From: Tubiluchus corallicola | Lineage: Eukaryota; Priapulida; Priapulimorpha; Priapulimorphida; Tubiluchidae | Assembly: GCA_030141605.1 (NCBI GenBank) | Contig: JAQGDQ010000321.1 | Span: 186,001 to 250,000 of the forward strand | DNA: 64,000 nucleotides | Reading direction: 5' to 3' | Shown here: piece by piece, positions 1 to 54,100 of the stretch | Layout of the letters: every line of letters begins with the position of its first letter | Position numbering within the stretch: position 1 is the stretch's first letter | Notes under the pieces: generated by a model | Databases searched by the model: none | What the model saw: the letters and a program-made list of their open reading frames with translations, nothing else | Told to the model about the DNA's origin: nothing | Position numbers and translations under genes: made by a program

Positions 1-882
1 TAATGGTCGGTATCTTAATTACAAAAACACTTCGGAGTATCAAATATACCAGGCGCTATGAGCTGCTGGTAATATATATAATAGCCATGTTTCCAAAAAC
101 ATCAGTATCAAATATACCAGGTAATAACACTAATGGAAGAGAAAAGTTCAGCTCGGCAAATCTAACATTAGAATACCCTAAGGCTCTCAACTCATTACAA
201 GTTAGGAAATGACAAAGTCTGCATGTTTGTCAACCTTGGCAAACAGCAACAAGACGGTTGGATAAGAGAAAGTGTGGTAAATAGACTTGCTATCTTTCTA
301 TCTTCTTTCTATAACCAATTGTTGACAACTTGTTGACGTTTCTACAACCTTATCAAGTGAATCGAAAGGAAAAGACCTCTAATGCCAAAATCTGTACTAC
401 TTTAGATGATTCATGTCCAGTAACTTTTACAGAATTTAAGAATCAGTTACTTTAACTCCAGTTTTGATGTCAGCTAAGAAAATGACAATATTTCCTCAAA
501 TGAACAATGACTTACTTAATTTTAAATTTGAATCAGGTAAAAATAAAACAGCTAACTCTATAGTTTTGAAAACAGCGCCACAAGTCTACATTACATACGT
601 GGGCATTGTGGTAACTAGCAGAAAAAAATACAATTCTAGTTTCGAATTTTGACCTTTCAAGAACCTGTTACATTAACTATCATAATAGAATTAATGTTAA
701 TGAGGCTGGTATTACCATTTATTACCTAATTAAACTTATTTGGAACACAAGATGGGCACAAAATTGCTTATTTTTGTGTTTTTAACAAACAGTTTCATTA
801 ACCAATGACATTTTCCAAACATTAAAGAAAAAATTAACAATGTGCGAATGTTAATTAAAAACAAACTAGGCTCGTAACTTAC
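1..882. other. SUR intron 14 (window edge)
   Basis: No exon of the remaining TMD2/NBD2 could be recognised on the minus strand. Short frames on the plus strand have no known motif. A small repeat, aaacac/aaacat-ttcggagtatcaaatataccagg-like, occurs near 28 and 98. Confidence 0.6.
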
Positions 883-42874
<41,992 letters not shown>

Positions 42875-45067
42875 CACTTTATCCAGGATAAATTATCCCT
42901 CCCCTATAACAATGAAAAACATAAATAATTTAACAATTGCAAACAATCATTATTTACTGTCAAGCAAATCTTATCTACCACAGACATTCTAAAGTATCAC
43001 AAAATAATAATCAAGTTCATGAAATGTTTGCAAGTTGCAACTCTTAATTTTAATATACTGTTATAACTGTCGCTATTCGCTGAATTTTAATCTAATTGCT
43101 GCAAACTATTAGAGCCATCACTTTTACAGTTTGAACTAGTTTATGTTGCAGTGTGCTCTATATTTTTTCTCCTTCCTTATTATTTATTGTTATTCTTTGT
43201 ATTAACTGTATCTCATGAGTACGAATAAATTGTATAAATAAATATATAATATTACAATTAAATGTACGTAGTGGTACCTTTGATTTGAAAACTTAATTGT
43301 GTTAATCACAAGCAGAAAACTGCGTAAGAAAATAGGAAGTTAAATTTTTACTTAACCTCATCAAGAGAGATCAGAAAGCTGCATAAGATTTTTTGTCCAC
43401 CATCTGTATTACCGATTTCCAGTTTCTGAAACAAATAAAATTCGATAGAAATATCACATCATCGTTGCACATGATACCGAACACTGGAGCTCTCAACGAC
43501 GTGTCCGACTCGCTTCAGCAAACTTTACCGGCTTTCTCGTGCCGAAACGAAACAAGTTACATTTTGTACCAATTTATGCAAGCAATTTTCGTTTTTTAAA
43601 AAAATAATCTAAAACGTATTAAGCAAATGTACATACCTTAATAAAGAGCCACAAATAAATGACACCAAAAACAAGCGTATTTTCTTCACAATAGTATAAT
43701 AAACCCTTCGGAAACTCAAGACATCATTCCTACATTTAACAAACGTGCTCGCTCAGCTAAACATACTAAATTTCGCTCGTTCTCTTGTTATGAAAATCGC
43801 CTGCAATAATTATGTTTGTGGCGCCACCAGGTGCAAGATTTTTTAACTCCAATTGCTTATCTATTTGCAGTGTCCATGCAACTCCAAAGCTATTGCTACT
43901 AGGCATTATGATTTAGAATTTTAGATCAAGCTGATGAACTGCTCGTTAAATTAATGCTGTAGCTAGAAAAGTTAATCGATATTTTGCTGTTATCAGAAAG
44001 GTGAAAGATTAGCAAAAATCTCATTCTTATTCTTGCATCTATTAAAGTATTATTAATGTTTAAGCATACCACATTCATTGATCATGTACTGTAGGTAAAC
44101 TAGGTATAAAATGTGGCATTTTTATCGTGCTGTGTTAAAAGTGCTGTCTTGTTGCCATATGTTGGAATAGGTTAGGTGTTTTGGTTGACTGGCAATTGGA
44201 GAAGCTCTATTTTCTGTTAACTAACTAATGTGTACTAGGAAAAATAATTAATGAGCATTTTTATAGCCATTCTAAATTATTTGTAGCTCCTTGAAATGAA
44301 AATTTTGTTTAATGAAGACGCTTGAAATATATGTATATGCACTTACGTTTCGTATATTTAGGATTACGAAGTCATTTTGGAGGTAAACCCGGGGTCATCA
44401 TACATTGTCAAATTTTATTGACTTCTCTTTGTGTTGTTTCACTTCAGTCACGTGACCATGCACATGGCTATTTTCCAACACCTCCTGGCAGCTTCAATTT
44501 TGTTATCATTAATTATTAGATACATAATGTCGTTTTTTCTATTTTTTGTCATTTACCATTGTCATCATAATTTTCACATCATTAGTGAGGTTGTGGCTGA
44601 GGGAATAATGTATGCCCGCATTTCCTGCAAATGATGTGGGTTCAAACTTCAATGCTTGTTCTGGGAAAAATATCATTCAAAAACCTTGGGAGGATGTATT
44701 TACATCCAAATGTGGCTAGCGCCCTAGTATGGTTCTGCTTCTGTTAGTTCAGTGGCTCATTTTCAGAGAGATATCATAATGAGGCCGGCTGAGACCCCTA
44801 CCATGTCGTCATCAGCCCCTGCTTTTAAGTGCTTTCTAACATGCTGTGTGCCAAAAACAAAGAATCGTTGTCGTCATCATCTTAGTTATCATCGCTGGTT
44901 ATTAGTATTATAAATATTAATAACAATGTTTTATTTATTGCAGAAATGGTTTAACATGAAAATTGCTAGCAAAACAAAAGTAATACAGCAGTTGTACAGC
45001 AGCTAAGCAGTATATTATTATTGTTTTTTAGTTTTAAGTTACCAGAATTAACAGATGGGACAGGACA
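42875..45067. other. Divergent intergenic region between SUR and SPATA22
   Basis: About 2.2 kb separates the two start codons, so promoters of both genes should lie here. I see no clear TATA box or CpG-rich core. Possible 5' UTR introns were not resolved. The SINE-like fragment at 44585 is the only element found. Confidence 0.6.
44585..44690 (+). mobile_element. SINE-like fragment, second tRNA-head type
   Basis: TGGCTGAGGGAATAATG (A-box-like) and GGGTTCAAACTTC (B-box-like) lie about 45 bp apart, followed by TTGTTCTGGG. It does not fold as a good tRNA by eye and differs from the 24358/39545 family. Confidence 0.4.
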
Positions 45068-45167
45068 ATGTCATCTGCAAGATTTACTCCAATCTTTAAC
45101 AAGAATAGGGCTGCACGAGTGCCGTTGTATGCTCACCCAAACAATATTGAAAGCGATACATGTGTTC
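45068..45167 (+). CDS. SPATA22: SPATA22 exon 1
   Basis: The exon is 100 nt with a gtaagt donor, phase 1. ARFTPIFNKNRAARVPLY resembles the N-terminal VPLFNQKKRNRQPL block of the human protein. The ATG follows ggacaa. Confidence 0.75.
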
Positions 45168-48100
45168 GTAAGTATCTGTTTCATAACATATTCATAAAAC
45201 TATTTTTTCATAATGATATTTTTTCCAATATGAGTTTTATCATTTCAGTTGTTTTTTATTCATTTAATTAAGGTGACCCACAACAGATGATCGAGTTCAG
45301 TCAGCATTCTAGCTTTTTACAGAAGAACTTGAAGGAACCTCAGGAAGTTTCGTCAGGTTTACCAAACCGAGCTGCTGTTAATAATGGCACTAGTGTGACT
45401 GAATAGATATAATAAACAGTTGAAAACATTTGAATTATTGGTTGAAATATATGATATTGGCTACGTCCAGTAGGAAGCTATTGGCATTCGAATCATTACT
45501 AATCACATTTGGAAGCACTTCATGAGTATTAATATCATTTTGCCCTCCTTGATATTCAAGTAGACAGTTGACCCCATTTCAGCTGATGCAGTTTGATTTG
45601 TCGCTTTGCAAGTGTTCATATTATGTACTAAGAATACATTTTACTGTAAAGGAAGTTAAACATTTGACACCTGCTCAAGATGACAAGGTCACCACCTATT
45701 CTTTCCCTTTTTACCTATATATAATAACTACTGTAATTTGTCCAAGTGTGATTACCCAACTCCTGTGTAGGCATAGAACTTTGCATAGCATCAAATAAGC
45801 ATCAAATATAAGTTGCTTTTTGTCTCCTGAATGCTGTAATATCTCTGCAAAATGACTTAACCCATGGAAGTGTCTGTAAGCTATCTGTCTTCACAATCTG
45901 AGTATACCAAATGCAAGTGAAACAGCCTCAAAGATACTACGAGTGCAAGTCACAACTATTGTATTCATTTTTCATATACAAAAATATCATATTATATATT
46001 CAAACCAAACGTAGCTATATAACTTTTCAAGTGACATATTACATATAAAAGGCAAGGTATTCTCCACTTAAGCTCAATTCGTGAGTTTGATCCATAATAT
46101 TCTTGCGGGCTGTGTCTTGCAGGAATGAGAACATCCATTAATTGAGCTTATAGGTTTTTTCTATTGTATCAAGTCCCCTTAATGGAGTAGGTCAGAAGTT
46201 AAAAACTAATATTGTCATTCTGATATTGTCTAAAAAAAACACTGTCATACTTGTGTCAGAAAACGTCATTCTAATATTATCTTTAAACCCATATAGCTTG
46301 TATATTGTGTACTTTATAGCATTGTGTAGTCTTCTGTACTGATGGACTAATAAGAGGTATTCTTCAGTATCTATGAATTGAGTCTGAGAGTCACCCAATG
46401 CTATTCTTGTGTTTAACACTTGATTCACTATACACTGTGTATATTACCTGCTTTCATAATACTCTATGGTTTTATGTAGGACATTCTGCAACTCATAGAA
46501 CAGGTTCAGTTGATGGCTATGGCGTCAGGAAGTCTAACACTTCTAGCAGGTAATTTTGGTTTAGCTTGTTTTTTGCCCTCGTTTTGAATATTCGTGCAAA
46601 AATTAGCACAATGGTTACAGCTGCAGATTACAGTAAAGTAAACTTTACCATCTATTAATATGAACTTAATAAGGATAAGTTCAGCATCTGTTTGCATGAC
46701 ACTGAACAAGTTGTTTGATGTTTACATCTATCTGATAAATGTTATATTATCGAACACGAATTATTTCTGCACAAATTCTGATTTACTGAACAGCAGAATG
46801 TAAAATTTTTATCAAAAAAATTGATGTTTTCTCTCAAAAATAAAAAACATCATATCTCTTAGTTACACGTGACTTCACTTTTTTGCTAACAGATAATATA
46901 TTTAAATTTTTCTGGCCAGACCTTTTTATCACAATGAAGCAAATAAGGGAAAAGAAAATTCTGCATCGAGAAAATATAATGTGCATTCTTTTGACCAATT
47001 GGGATCCTCTCGTGGGCCACTACAACCAGGCATCCGTTTGCCGGGTAATATGCTACAGGACAAGACCAACTTTCTGCAGAGCACAGAATTTAAATTTCAC
47101 TCGAAAAAGTCTGATGGGGCAAGTGTACCTGCATCACGAATATCCATAGCATCTGGAGCTCCTGGCAGCAGTGGATGGAGTAACTTTAATGAAAGTTTTT
47201 CTGCACCAACAAATAAGAAGTGTCGAACGGACAGTGGCAACATGCAGTTGCAGAAGCCAATGAAAAACTTTAATTCATTTGGTAAAGTAACTCAGTCTGT
47301 AAGAGGTAGACCAGCTGAAGAAATGAACCCAGGTCCTTATGATCGAAGTTTGGAAAGAAACTTTCGTGGAGTGACTAGTGAGCGTGGTGATTTCACCAAT
47401 CAGGTTTGATTTAAATGTAGCATACTTGTCATGCTTTACAGTATCCGATGAAATTATGAAGTACAATTATATGAGTAATGGATCTGTATAAAAATAAATT
47501 CAGAAACTGTTGTTTCTAAAATGCATTTTAATCTTAAGAACAATTACTATACATTGGCAATTAAAACTAAAGTGTCTATCTATCGATTGGCATGAGGACA
47601 GTATGGTTTCACTGGCAATGATTAAGACTCATGCACTTTTGCCACTGTATACCATCAAGTTTCATAAAATGAATTAAATAAATGAAAACTAATCTAATCA
47701 TATCAAGTTTTAAAAGGTTTTTTAAAAAAGAAAAACATGATAATCTGATTGTCCGGATAACTTATATAACCTATGTGGAAACTACTTGGAAGCAGTTTTG
47801 ATAAATAACTTTCAAATTCCATCTATGGCTATCTCATGCATTCTCGTTGTTTCAGGGCACAAATGTACACACTGTCTGTTTACATTTTCTGTGCTTTTAG
47901 TTGTATTATATTGTATTAGATGTTTGTTACAGGTGTTATCACGTACTAAAGAGAAGCAGCATTGTTTACCAGACAACAGCATGCGATTCATAACAGCATC
48001 TGTGCAAAGCATGAAGCATTGGGTACAGTATACAAAATACTTCCCTGTGATGTTTGAAGTTTTTGGTATGTTAACTAGTTAACTTAATTAGTTGACTTGA

Positions 48101-48884
48101 TTTTTTTATCTATGTAGCTGCAATGCTGCATATCTTGCAGTATTTTCAAACTTGTATTGTCCCAATGTCATTTCTAATGCCAATTCTTAAACGCTGCTTG
48201 CAGTTAATCACACAACTGAGTCTTTTATTATTTAATCTGGTTATGTGATTATTTGATTATTCACATATGACTGATATATATATATTCATATATGATTCAT
48301 GTGGCTGGACTGATGTACTGTTGTCAGCTGTTCACAGTTTGCATGGGTGATACTGGACTGATGTACTGTTGTCAGTTGCTTCACAGTTTGCATGGGTGAT
48401 ACTGGACTGATGTACTGTTGTCAGTTGCTTCACAGTTTGCATGGGTGATGCTGGACTGATGTACCGTCCCCAGCTGTTTCAAAGTTTGCATGGGTGATAC
48501 TGGACCGATGTACCATTCCCAGCTGTTTCATAGTTTGCATGGGTGATACTGGACCGATGTACTGTTGTCAGTTGTTTCACAGTTTGCATGGGTGATACTG
48601 GACTGATGTACTGTTGTCAGTTGTTTCACAGTTTGCATGGGTGATACTGGACTGATGTACTGTTGTCAGTTGTTTCACAGTTTTTGCATGGGTGATAATG
48701 GACTGATGTACTGTTCCCAGCTATTTCACAGTTTGCATGGGTGATACTGTCGTCTGTTATTATATGCACCTTTAATTGCATTTTAGGACTATTGGACTCT
48801 ACAGTGAGAGAGGGAAAGATGGGTGCCCAAGAATTCATTTTACAGGATAGTTCTGGAAAAGTCAAGTGTGTCTTCTACCCAATT
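45068..48884 (+). CDS. SPATA22: SPATA22, meiotic recombination factor; C-terminal end not found
   Basis: In vertebrates SPATA22 binds MEIOB and RPA and is needed to repair meiotic double-strand breaks in germ cells (family knowledge). Six exons were read: 45068-45167, 45273-45356, 46480-46549, 46920-47403, 47933-48065 and 48787-48884. They join in consistent phase to 969 nt, 323 codons. The diagnostic part is residues about 258-323: SMRFITASVQSMKHW, FPVMFEVFGLLDS and KVKCVFYPI align with human SPATA22 (SAVIESMKYW, LLFEVLAVLDS, CVFYEI), the OB-like domain that pairs with MEIOB. Residues 1-246 are polar and probably disordered, rich in Ser, Asn and Gly, as in the family. The human protein continues about 65 residues past CVFYEI; no matching exon was found before the P450. 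Exons 2 and 3 rest on phase and splice sites. It is divergent to SUR, whose start lies 2.2 kb away. Confidence 0.87.
45273..45356 (+). CDS. SPATA22: SPATA22 exon 2
   Basis: The exon is 84 nt, phase 1 to phase 1. It encodes a polar peptide (RDPQQMIEFSQHSSFLQKNL). An earlier AG gives an immediate stop, so the acceptor at 45271-45272 was chosen. The donor (gtttac) is weak; without splicing the frame ends at 45405. Confidence 0.6.
46480..46549 (+). CDS. SPATA22: SPATA22 exon 3
   Basis: The exon is 70 nt with acceptor ttatgtag and donor gtaatt. It is phase-compatible with both neighbours (split Gly and split Arg codons). It encodes HSATHRTGSVDGYGVRKSN, low complexity and without a recognised motif. 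Confidence 0.65.
46920..47403 (+). CDS. SPATA22: SPATA22 exon 4, long disordered middle region
   Basis: The exon is 484 nt, 161 full codons. The acceptor after tctggccag splits an Arg codon with exon 3. It is rich in Ser, Gly, Asn and Lys with no predicted domain, matching the low-complexity middle of SPATA22. It ends ...FTNQ at a gtttga donor. Confidence 0.82.
47933..48065 (+). CDS. SPATA22: SPATA22 exon 5, start of OB-like domain
   Basis: The exon is 133 nt with acceptor ttgttacag and donor gtatgt, phase 1 out. SMRFITASVQSMKHW and FPVMFEVF are the best-conserved SPATA22 residues in the window. Confidence 0.92.
48307..48748 (+). repeat. 49-bp minisatellite, nine copies
   Basis: Units start at 48307, 48355, 48404, 48453, 48502, 48551, 48600, 48649 and 48700. 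Each is 49 bp except the first (48) and eighth (51). The unit contains gatgtactgttgtcag and gtttgcatgggtgatact. Copies 4 and 5 share a ccgatg/ccattccc variant. The array lies in SPATA22 intron 5 and ends 38 bp before exon 6, so the branch point of that intron must fall in or right after it. Confidence 0.95.
48787..48884 (+). CDS. SPATA22: SPATA22 exon 6, middle of OB-like domain
   Basis: The exon is 98 nt, phase 0 out at gtaagt. It encodes LLDSTVREGKMGAQEFIL then KVKCVFYPI, matching two strands of the human domain. It begins 38 bp after the minisatellite. If the donor is not used, the frame reads on to a stop at 48954-48956, adding 23 unrelated residues. Confidence 0.92.
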
Positions 48885-49239
48885 GTAAGTATAATTGGCT
48901 ATTACTTTATCTTTCCTGTATTACTACAGTTGTCCCAGCAAAGTGGGTATCCATAGAATTATTGGGTCAGTGTCTGTGTTTGTCGGTCTCTCACCAGCTT
49001 TTCGCAGTCATGGAATAATCTAGAAAGTAGATACTTGGTACAGAGGTAAGGTATGTGCAAGAATTTAGTGCGGCTACTGTGTCTATCCGCTGTATAGAGC
49101 CAGTGCAGGTGATTGATGGAGAGCAGTAATAGTCATTTTAGCAAGTTATTATGTTGTGCATGACCGTCACCAGACAATAAGAATGAGTGACACACTAATT
49201 TAAACACACGCGATATGACAGAGATTTAGTTTCATTTAA

Positions 49240-49965
49240 GTGAAAATTACTATCCGTGTCAATTTTGATAATGTGCTTCGTCACTCAGGTGGCTGCCGAA
49301 TTCCAGCGCTGCTTCGGTTTGGTGGAAAGCGACCCTATGGCCTGAGCTGCCTACGTGCAGAAGAGTGGCTACGGCTACCAGTGTATCCACACCTACCGCT
49401 TCGCCACGCTGTCCATCGCCGCAGGACTTTTTGTAGGTTTAGGGGGTAGGGATGAAGTCATGACTTGCGCGTTAATTTGATTAAAGTGAGGGAGAGTTGC
49501 GCAATGTCGTCAGCCTCACTCTCTCGTCCTCGCCCTTCTTTACCCAGTGGCATGACATAGTCGAGACGACTGGAGATGGGTCCGGATGCAGTGGATGGCC
49601 ATCAGCATCTTCGGTGCCTTGTTGTGCCCTGTTTGCGCTCCACAGCACTTCGCTGCGACTGCCTTCTTGCCCGTTGAACCAGACAGGTTTCTTCCGCGCT
49701 TTCCGCCAGCCTCAGTCTTCGTGTAGTTGGGATAGGCATATCTCACCCTCAGGCAGAGCCCTTGGGTTCACTCACGTAGTTTGGCCGGTCAGTCAAAACC
49801 GTTGCCCGGGGTGTGGCCACTGCCATACACAAGCAGTATCCGTGGAACCATACGTGAGCTAGATACAGGAGTGGGAACCAAGTAGGATCCAGGCCATCCC
49901 AATAGGGAGTGATTGCCTTTCACTGTGAGGTACCATCCCTCCTCTCGTACCCTACACCCATAATT
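49240..49965 (+). other. Unidentified GC-rich insert, possible repeat or decayed coding relic
   Basis: Base composition jumps well above the AT-rich surroundings and CpG is frequent. At the left end one frame (from 49290) reads VAAEFQRCFGLVESDPMA, a TGA stop, then AAYVQKSGYGYQCIHTY, with GC-ending codons unlike the neighbouring genes. The rest contains dispersed-repeat-like sequence and no intact frame. I do not recognise it. It lies between the last visible SPATA22 exon and the P450. Confidence 0.45.
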
Positions 49966-50725
49966 TGATAATGTACTTTTGTGGAAGTTGACAGGTGTGG
50001 GGTCGATCTTATCTGTGGGACTATACCCCTCTGTTCGGGGTTCTCTAGTTAGTGATAAACCACTCTGATTTTCTTTATTTTCACAATTTTTAAAACTTCA
50101 GTTCAGCGTGCAACATACTTATGGGTTGCATTTGTAGCCTTGTATCATTGTAAGTGGTATGTGTAATATTGTATTTTACTGTTAAATTAATAATTCTGCT
50201 ATATATGCCCAAAAAATTGCACATATAAACCTTATTAAACTCTCAAAATATATAGTCCAAAAAGTCTGTTAAGACGTGATATGTGTAATAGTTACTTCTG
50301 ATATAAAAAATATATTGAAAGAAAATGACCAGCAACTCATGGTTGTTAAAGCAAATACCACTTATACTAAAGTATCAAAGATCTACCCAATAATATTTGG
50401 TAAATTTGCTATTGCTTATGATTAGATGATTAGCATAGCACCTACGTGTAATCACCCAGACACTCTAATAGCTGGGCTTTTATGGATGCAAATTCTGTTG
50501 GGCATAGGCATCCTGGCTGTTTTTCTAGCTACATCTGCATATTGTTTATGTGTCACGTGTCAACATCATGTTAGCTTGTTATTATTTACTGGTTAGCTTA
50601 TAACCAATAGTTTGTCAGCAGACTTGTGGTCATTGATCAAAAGGTCAAAGTTTCTTTCCAATATGACAAACAGGTACACATTTTCCTTTGCTATTAAGTG
50701 TACAGTTGATGCATCTTGCACTTGG

Positions 50726-50733
50726 TATAAAAA
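50726..50733 (+). promoter_or_regulatory. Candidate TATA box of the P450 gene
   Basis: TATAAAAA lies 122 bp before the P450 start codon, a plausible distance with a 5' UTR of about 90 nt. AT-rich background makes chance matches common. Confidence 0.35.
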
Positions 50734-50854
50734 TGATAACTAATCCTAGTTTTTAATCTTCTTAATTTGATTTTAATCTTTGATTTTAAATTGATCAATA
50801 ATTTTTGTAAATCTGATAGACTGTGCCTGCAGCTGCTTTTGTGAATACTAAATC

Positions 50855-51191
50855 ATGTCTTTGATACTGGTTCTTGTTATCGTATGGGTTGCTTCATTGT
50901 TGCTTTTGTCGTGGCGAAAACGTCCTGCCGGAGTACCACCTGGACCTCGTGGCATTCCACTGGTTGGAAATGCCTTGCAGTTTCGACATTCAATATCCAC
51001 TTATTTTCTTGAAAATGGCAAGACTTATGGGGGCATGTTCAGTGTGTATTTGGGCTCTCAATTGTGTGTGGTTCTGACAGACTATGCGCTCATCAAAGAA
51101 GCATTTCTGAAGCTTGGTGCCAAGTTTTCCGGTAGGCCTATTTTAACTTTGCTGAAAGTGACAGAAATGGACAAGAATGGAAAACTGCATG
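50855..51191 (+). CDS. CYP2-like: P450 exon 1: membrane anchor and N-terminal region
   Basis: The exon is 337 nt with a gtaaga donor, phase 1. The first ATG precedes a 17-residue hydrophobic anchor and the proline hinge expected of microsomal P450s. Confidence 0.94.
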
Positions 51192-54100
51192 GTAAGAAAC
51201 CTGAACTATTTAATCATTAACAACGTCAGTTCATGTTAATCTCGGCTTGTATGTTCATGTTATTACTAGATAATGATCTGGATAATGGCAATCTTCATTC
51301 TCCAATTTTTTTGTTTTGTACAATTTCGCTTGCTAACCTAATGTAAACCTGTTTGTAATTTTTTAGGTTTATTGTTCCCGGAAGGCAGCCTCTGGCGAGA
51401 ACAGCGTACGTTTGCCCTTAGTGCATTGCGTGATTTCGGTATGGGTAAACTCTCTCTTGAAGGGAAGATTCATGAAGAGGTGACAGCATTGCTTCAGGAG
51501 TTTCGGCAGTATGGTAGCAAACCATTTGACTGCAAGATAATCATGCAAAATGCCGTCTCAAATGTGATTTGCAATATTATTTATGGCAACAGATTTGAAT
51601 ATGGCGACAAGGATTTCCTTGAGTTGCTGGACCACCTCAATACTCGAATCAACACGACAAACTTTGGCAGCATTGTTAACGTACTACCATTTCTAATGTA
51701 TTTTTCATGGCATAAAAACTCAGCTGTCGCAAAAAACAAGACGGCGATGAAAGGCTTGTACAATTATACTGAGAAACGAATCAAGGAACATCAGGAGCAT
51801 TATGACCGAGAGAATATTCGTGATTTCATTGATGCCTACCTCAAGCAAATAGAAGATGAAAAAATTAAAGGCAACATTGGCACTACTTTTACTGGTAAGT
51901 TGTGCCAGTTAAGTGCTAGAGTAATGATAATCCTTTTATAATTGTTTCTGATGTTATAACTGCATATTTATCTGAATTGTTGAAAAAAATTGGAATTATT
52001 ACCAACCATCAACTGGGGTGTACTTAATTATTCACTATGCAATCAAGATGGCTTTTTGTTATATCAAAATCGTTGTACCTATTCTAATACACTCTCTTTC
52101 CTGTATCTGTAATTGATCGGAATATTCTAACTGATAACATCAGAGTAGCCCCAATTATGAACAGTTTGCAAAAAAGTTTGAACAGTATTTAAACTTTTCC
52201 TGTCGTCCAAAATTCTACACATACATGACATTTATTCAAATGCTATATACATCATAGTTAGTTAGTTAGTTTATTTACTGACATTAATACAGGGAAAATA
52301 CACTAAATAATCTTATGAAAAATGTCCATGTTGTATACTATAGAGTTAGAGCGCGTAACAAACCAAATTTTATCATTTAAATGGATTCAAAACTTTGTAA
52401 AAAAGCTACAAAAAGTAGTTAAATCAAACAACTTATTAAAGGATTGGTTTCTAAAATCTTCAGGAAGCTGACAATAACAATACATGTTCCTAATCTTGTA
52501 TATCTCTGCCACATATATAAAGCCTTTGATTAGATGGAATTCTACAATGTTCTAACGAGCAAAGATTTGTAATATACAAAGCATGGACAGAGAATTGTGG
52601 ATTAATCTTCCTGAGATAGTATTGCCTACGTGTTTGACCTGACGCTTTTGTTATATCCTTCATACTATTCATTTTCACTTGTAGTCTGTTACATATAATA
52701 ATATACATTGGTGTTTTCTCGTGTTCTACTAATTTCAAAACCTTGTTCAATGGGAATTAAGACAAGATTAAGAGTAGGCTTTTTGCACAGCACAGATTGA
52801 TGATCTTAACAATCGTGGATGCAGGGACAGTACCAGCAACATTGTTGATCCAAGTTGTGCATGTTGTTATCATAGACAAACTGTAATGCACTACTGCTCA
52901 TTTGGGCTTGGTGTATAACATGAGCAGATGGGACATTGGAAGTGATTGTTACAATTACATCAAAAATTAATTCTATTAGATATATATATAGTCTTAGTAC
53001 TCAAATTAAACCTACAACACTTCTTTCGTGTAATTCCTCACTAAATCATCACCAAAACGTTTTTTTTATTTTACATTGTTCAGCATTATATAGGCTCCAC
53101 CCACAGTTTTAATAGGGTAACATACGTGATGCCTTGTTTTTCAAAAAAAATTAACGATAATTTGAAATTGTATTGTCGGACAAAAAATAATCTTAGCCTG
53201 TCATATGTAATGCTTCCGACTAAGCACTACAAATTAAGTAAACAACTGCATACCAAAGGTAGCAATAAAGTAAAAAACTTGTTTATAAAAACACTAGGCT
53301 CAGTCAATTCAAGTATGAACTTGTGTAAGATCTCAGCTTCCCATAGGTTCATTTTACTTGTGTATTTTTTGCTTACACCGTTTTTTCAGTTACAGAGTTA
53401 GGCTCACGTGTCTGTAAATTTTCTCCTTAATTCTTTATTCAGTCAATACCTATGACCATGCTGACGATGTAATAAAATGCCTTATTTGAAGTATGTAGTT
53501 ATATGAATTAACCTGCCACACTAAGATTAATGTGAAGTGGCATCAGTCTTTGCCACATAGAAATTACCTAGGCTGTGATTTTATTAATGGCCTCTGGTAA
53601 ATTTTGAGTGATCAGTGATAAATTGGTGATTGGTCCTCTGAGTTACATTTTTAGTATTTGTTTTTCCTACTTTTTAGTGAAATTTAATACACTTAACAAT
53701 ATTATTTGCACATCATCAATGTTTTTTTTGCAGTAAATGAACTTATAACTGTCGTTGGACATTTGTTCATTGCTGGCACGGAGACCACGTCAACAACCTT
53801 ACGCTGGTTTTTTGTTTACATGATGAATTATCCAGAGACGCAGAAAAAGATTCAAGCAGAGATTGATGATGTAGTCGGTCATGGCCGTCTGCCTTCAGTG
53901 AAAGACAGACCAAACATGCCATATACTGAAGCTTTTATGACGGAAGTCCAGCGTATATGTAAGTATAACATCTTGTTGACAGTGAAATCTTAAAATTTAT
54001 GAATTTGGAATATGTTTCTAAATTCTTTTACATTAGAAAATACAAAAATGGAAATTCTATCAAAGTTATATTGTGTAATATTAATGTAAATAAGTAAGCT

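Larger units (their letters stand above)
48885..50854. other. Region between SPATA22 exon 6 and the P450 start
   Basis: The rest of SPATA22 is expected here but no exon resembling its C-terminus was seen. Contents are the GC-rich insert at 49240-49965 and AT-rich sequence with the candidate P450 TATA box. Confidence 0.6.

Noticed and set aside
2-212. 69-codon plus-strand ORF at the left edge
   Set aside because: No motif and partly made of a small local duplication; probably chance inside a SUR intron.
45273-45405. SPATA22 ending at the TAG at 45403-45405
   Set aside because: This would be a very short protein; splicing at 45356 keeps frame with exons that clearly match SPATA22.
49497-49862. 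121-codon plus-strand ORF rich in Ser, Pro and Cys
   Set aside because: It lies in the GC-rich insert where stops are scarce; composition looks non-coding and I recognise no motif.
50080-50155. Possible SPATA22 terminal exon between ttcag and gtaagt near 50100-50150
   Set aside because: In the required phase it hits a stop after 11 codons, and no frame resembles the SPATA22 C-terminus.
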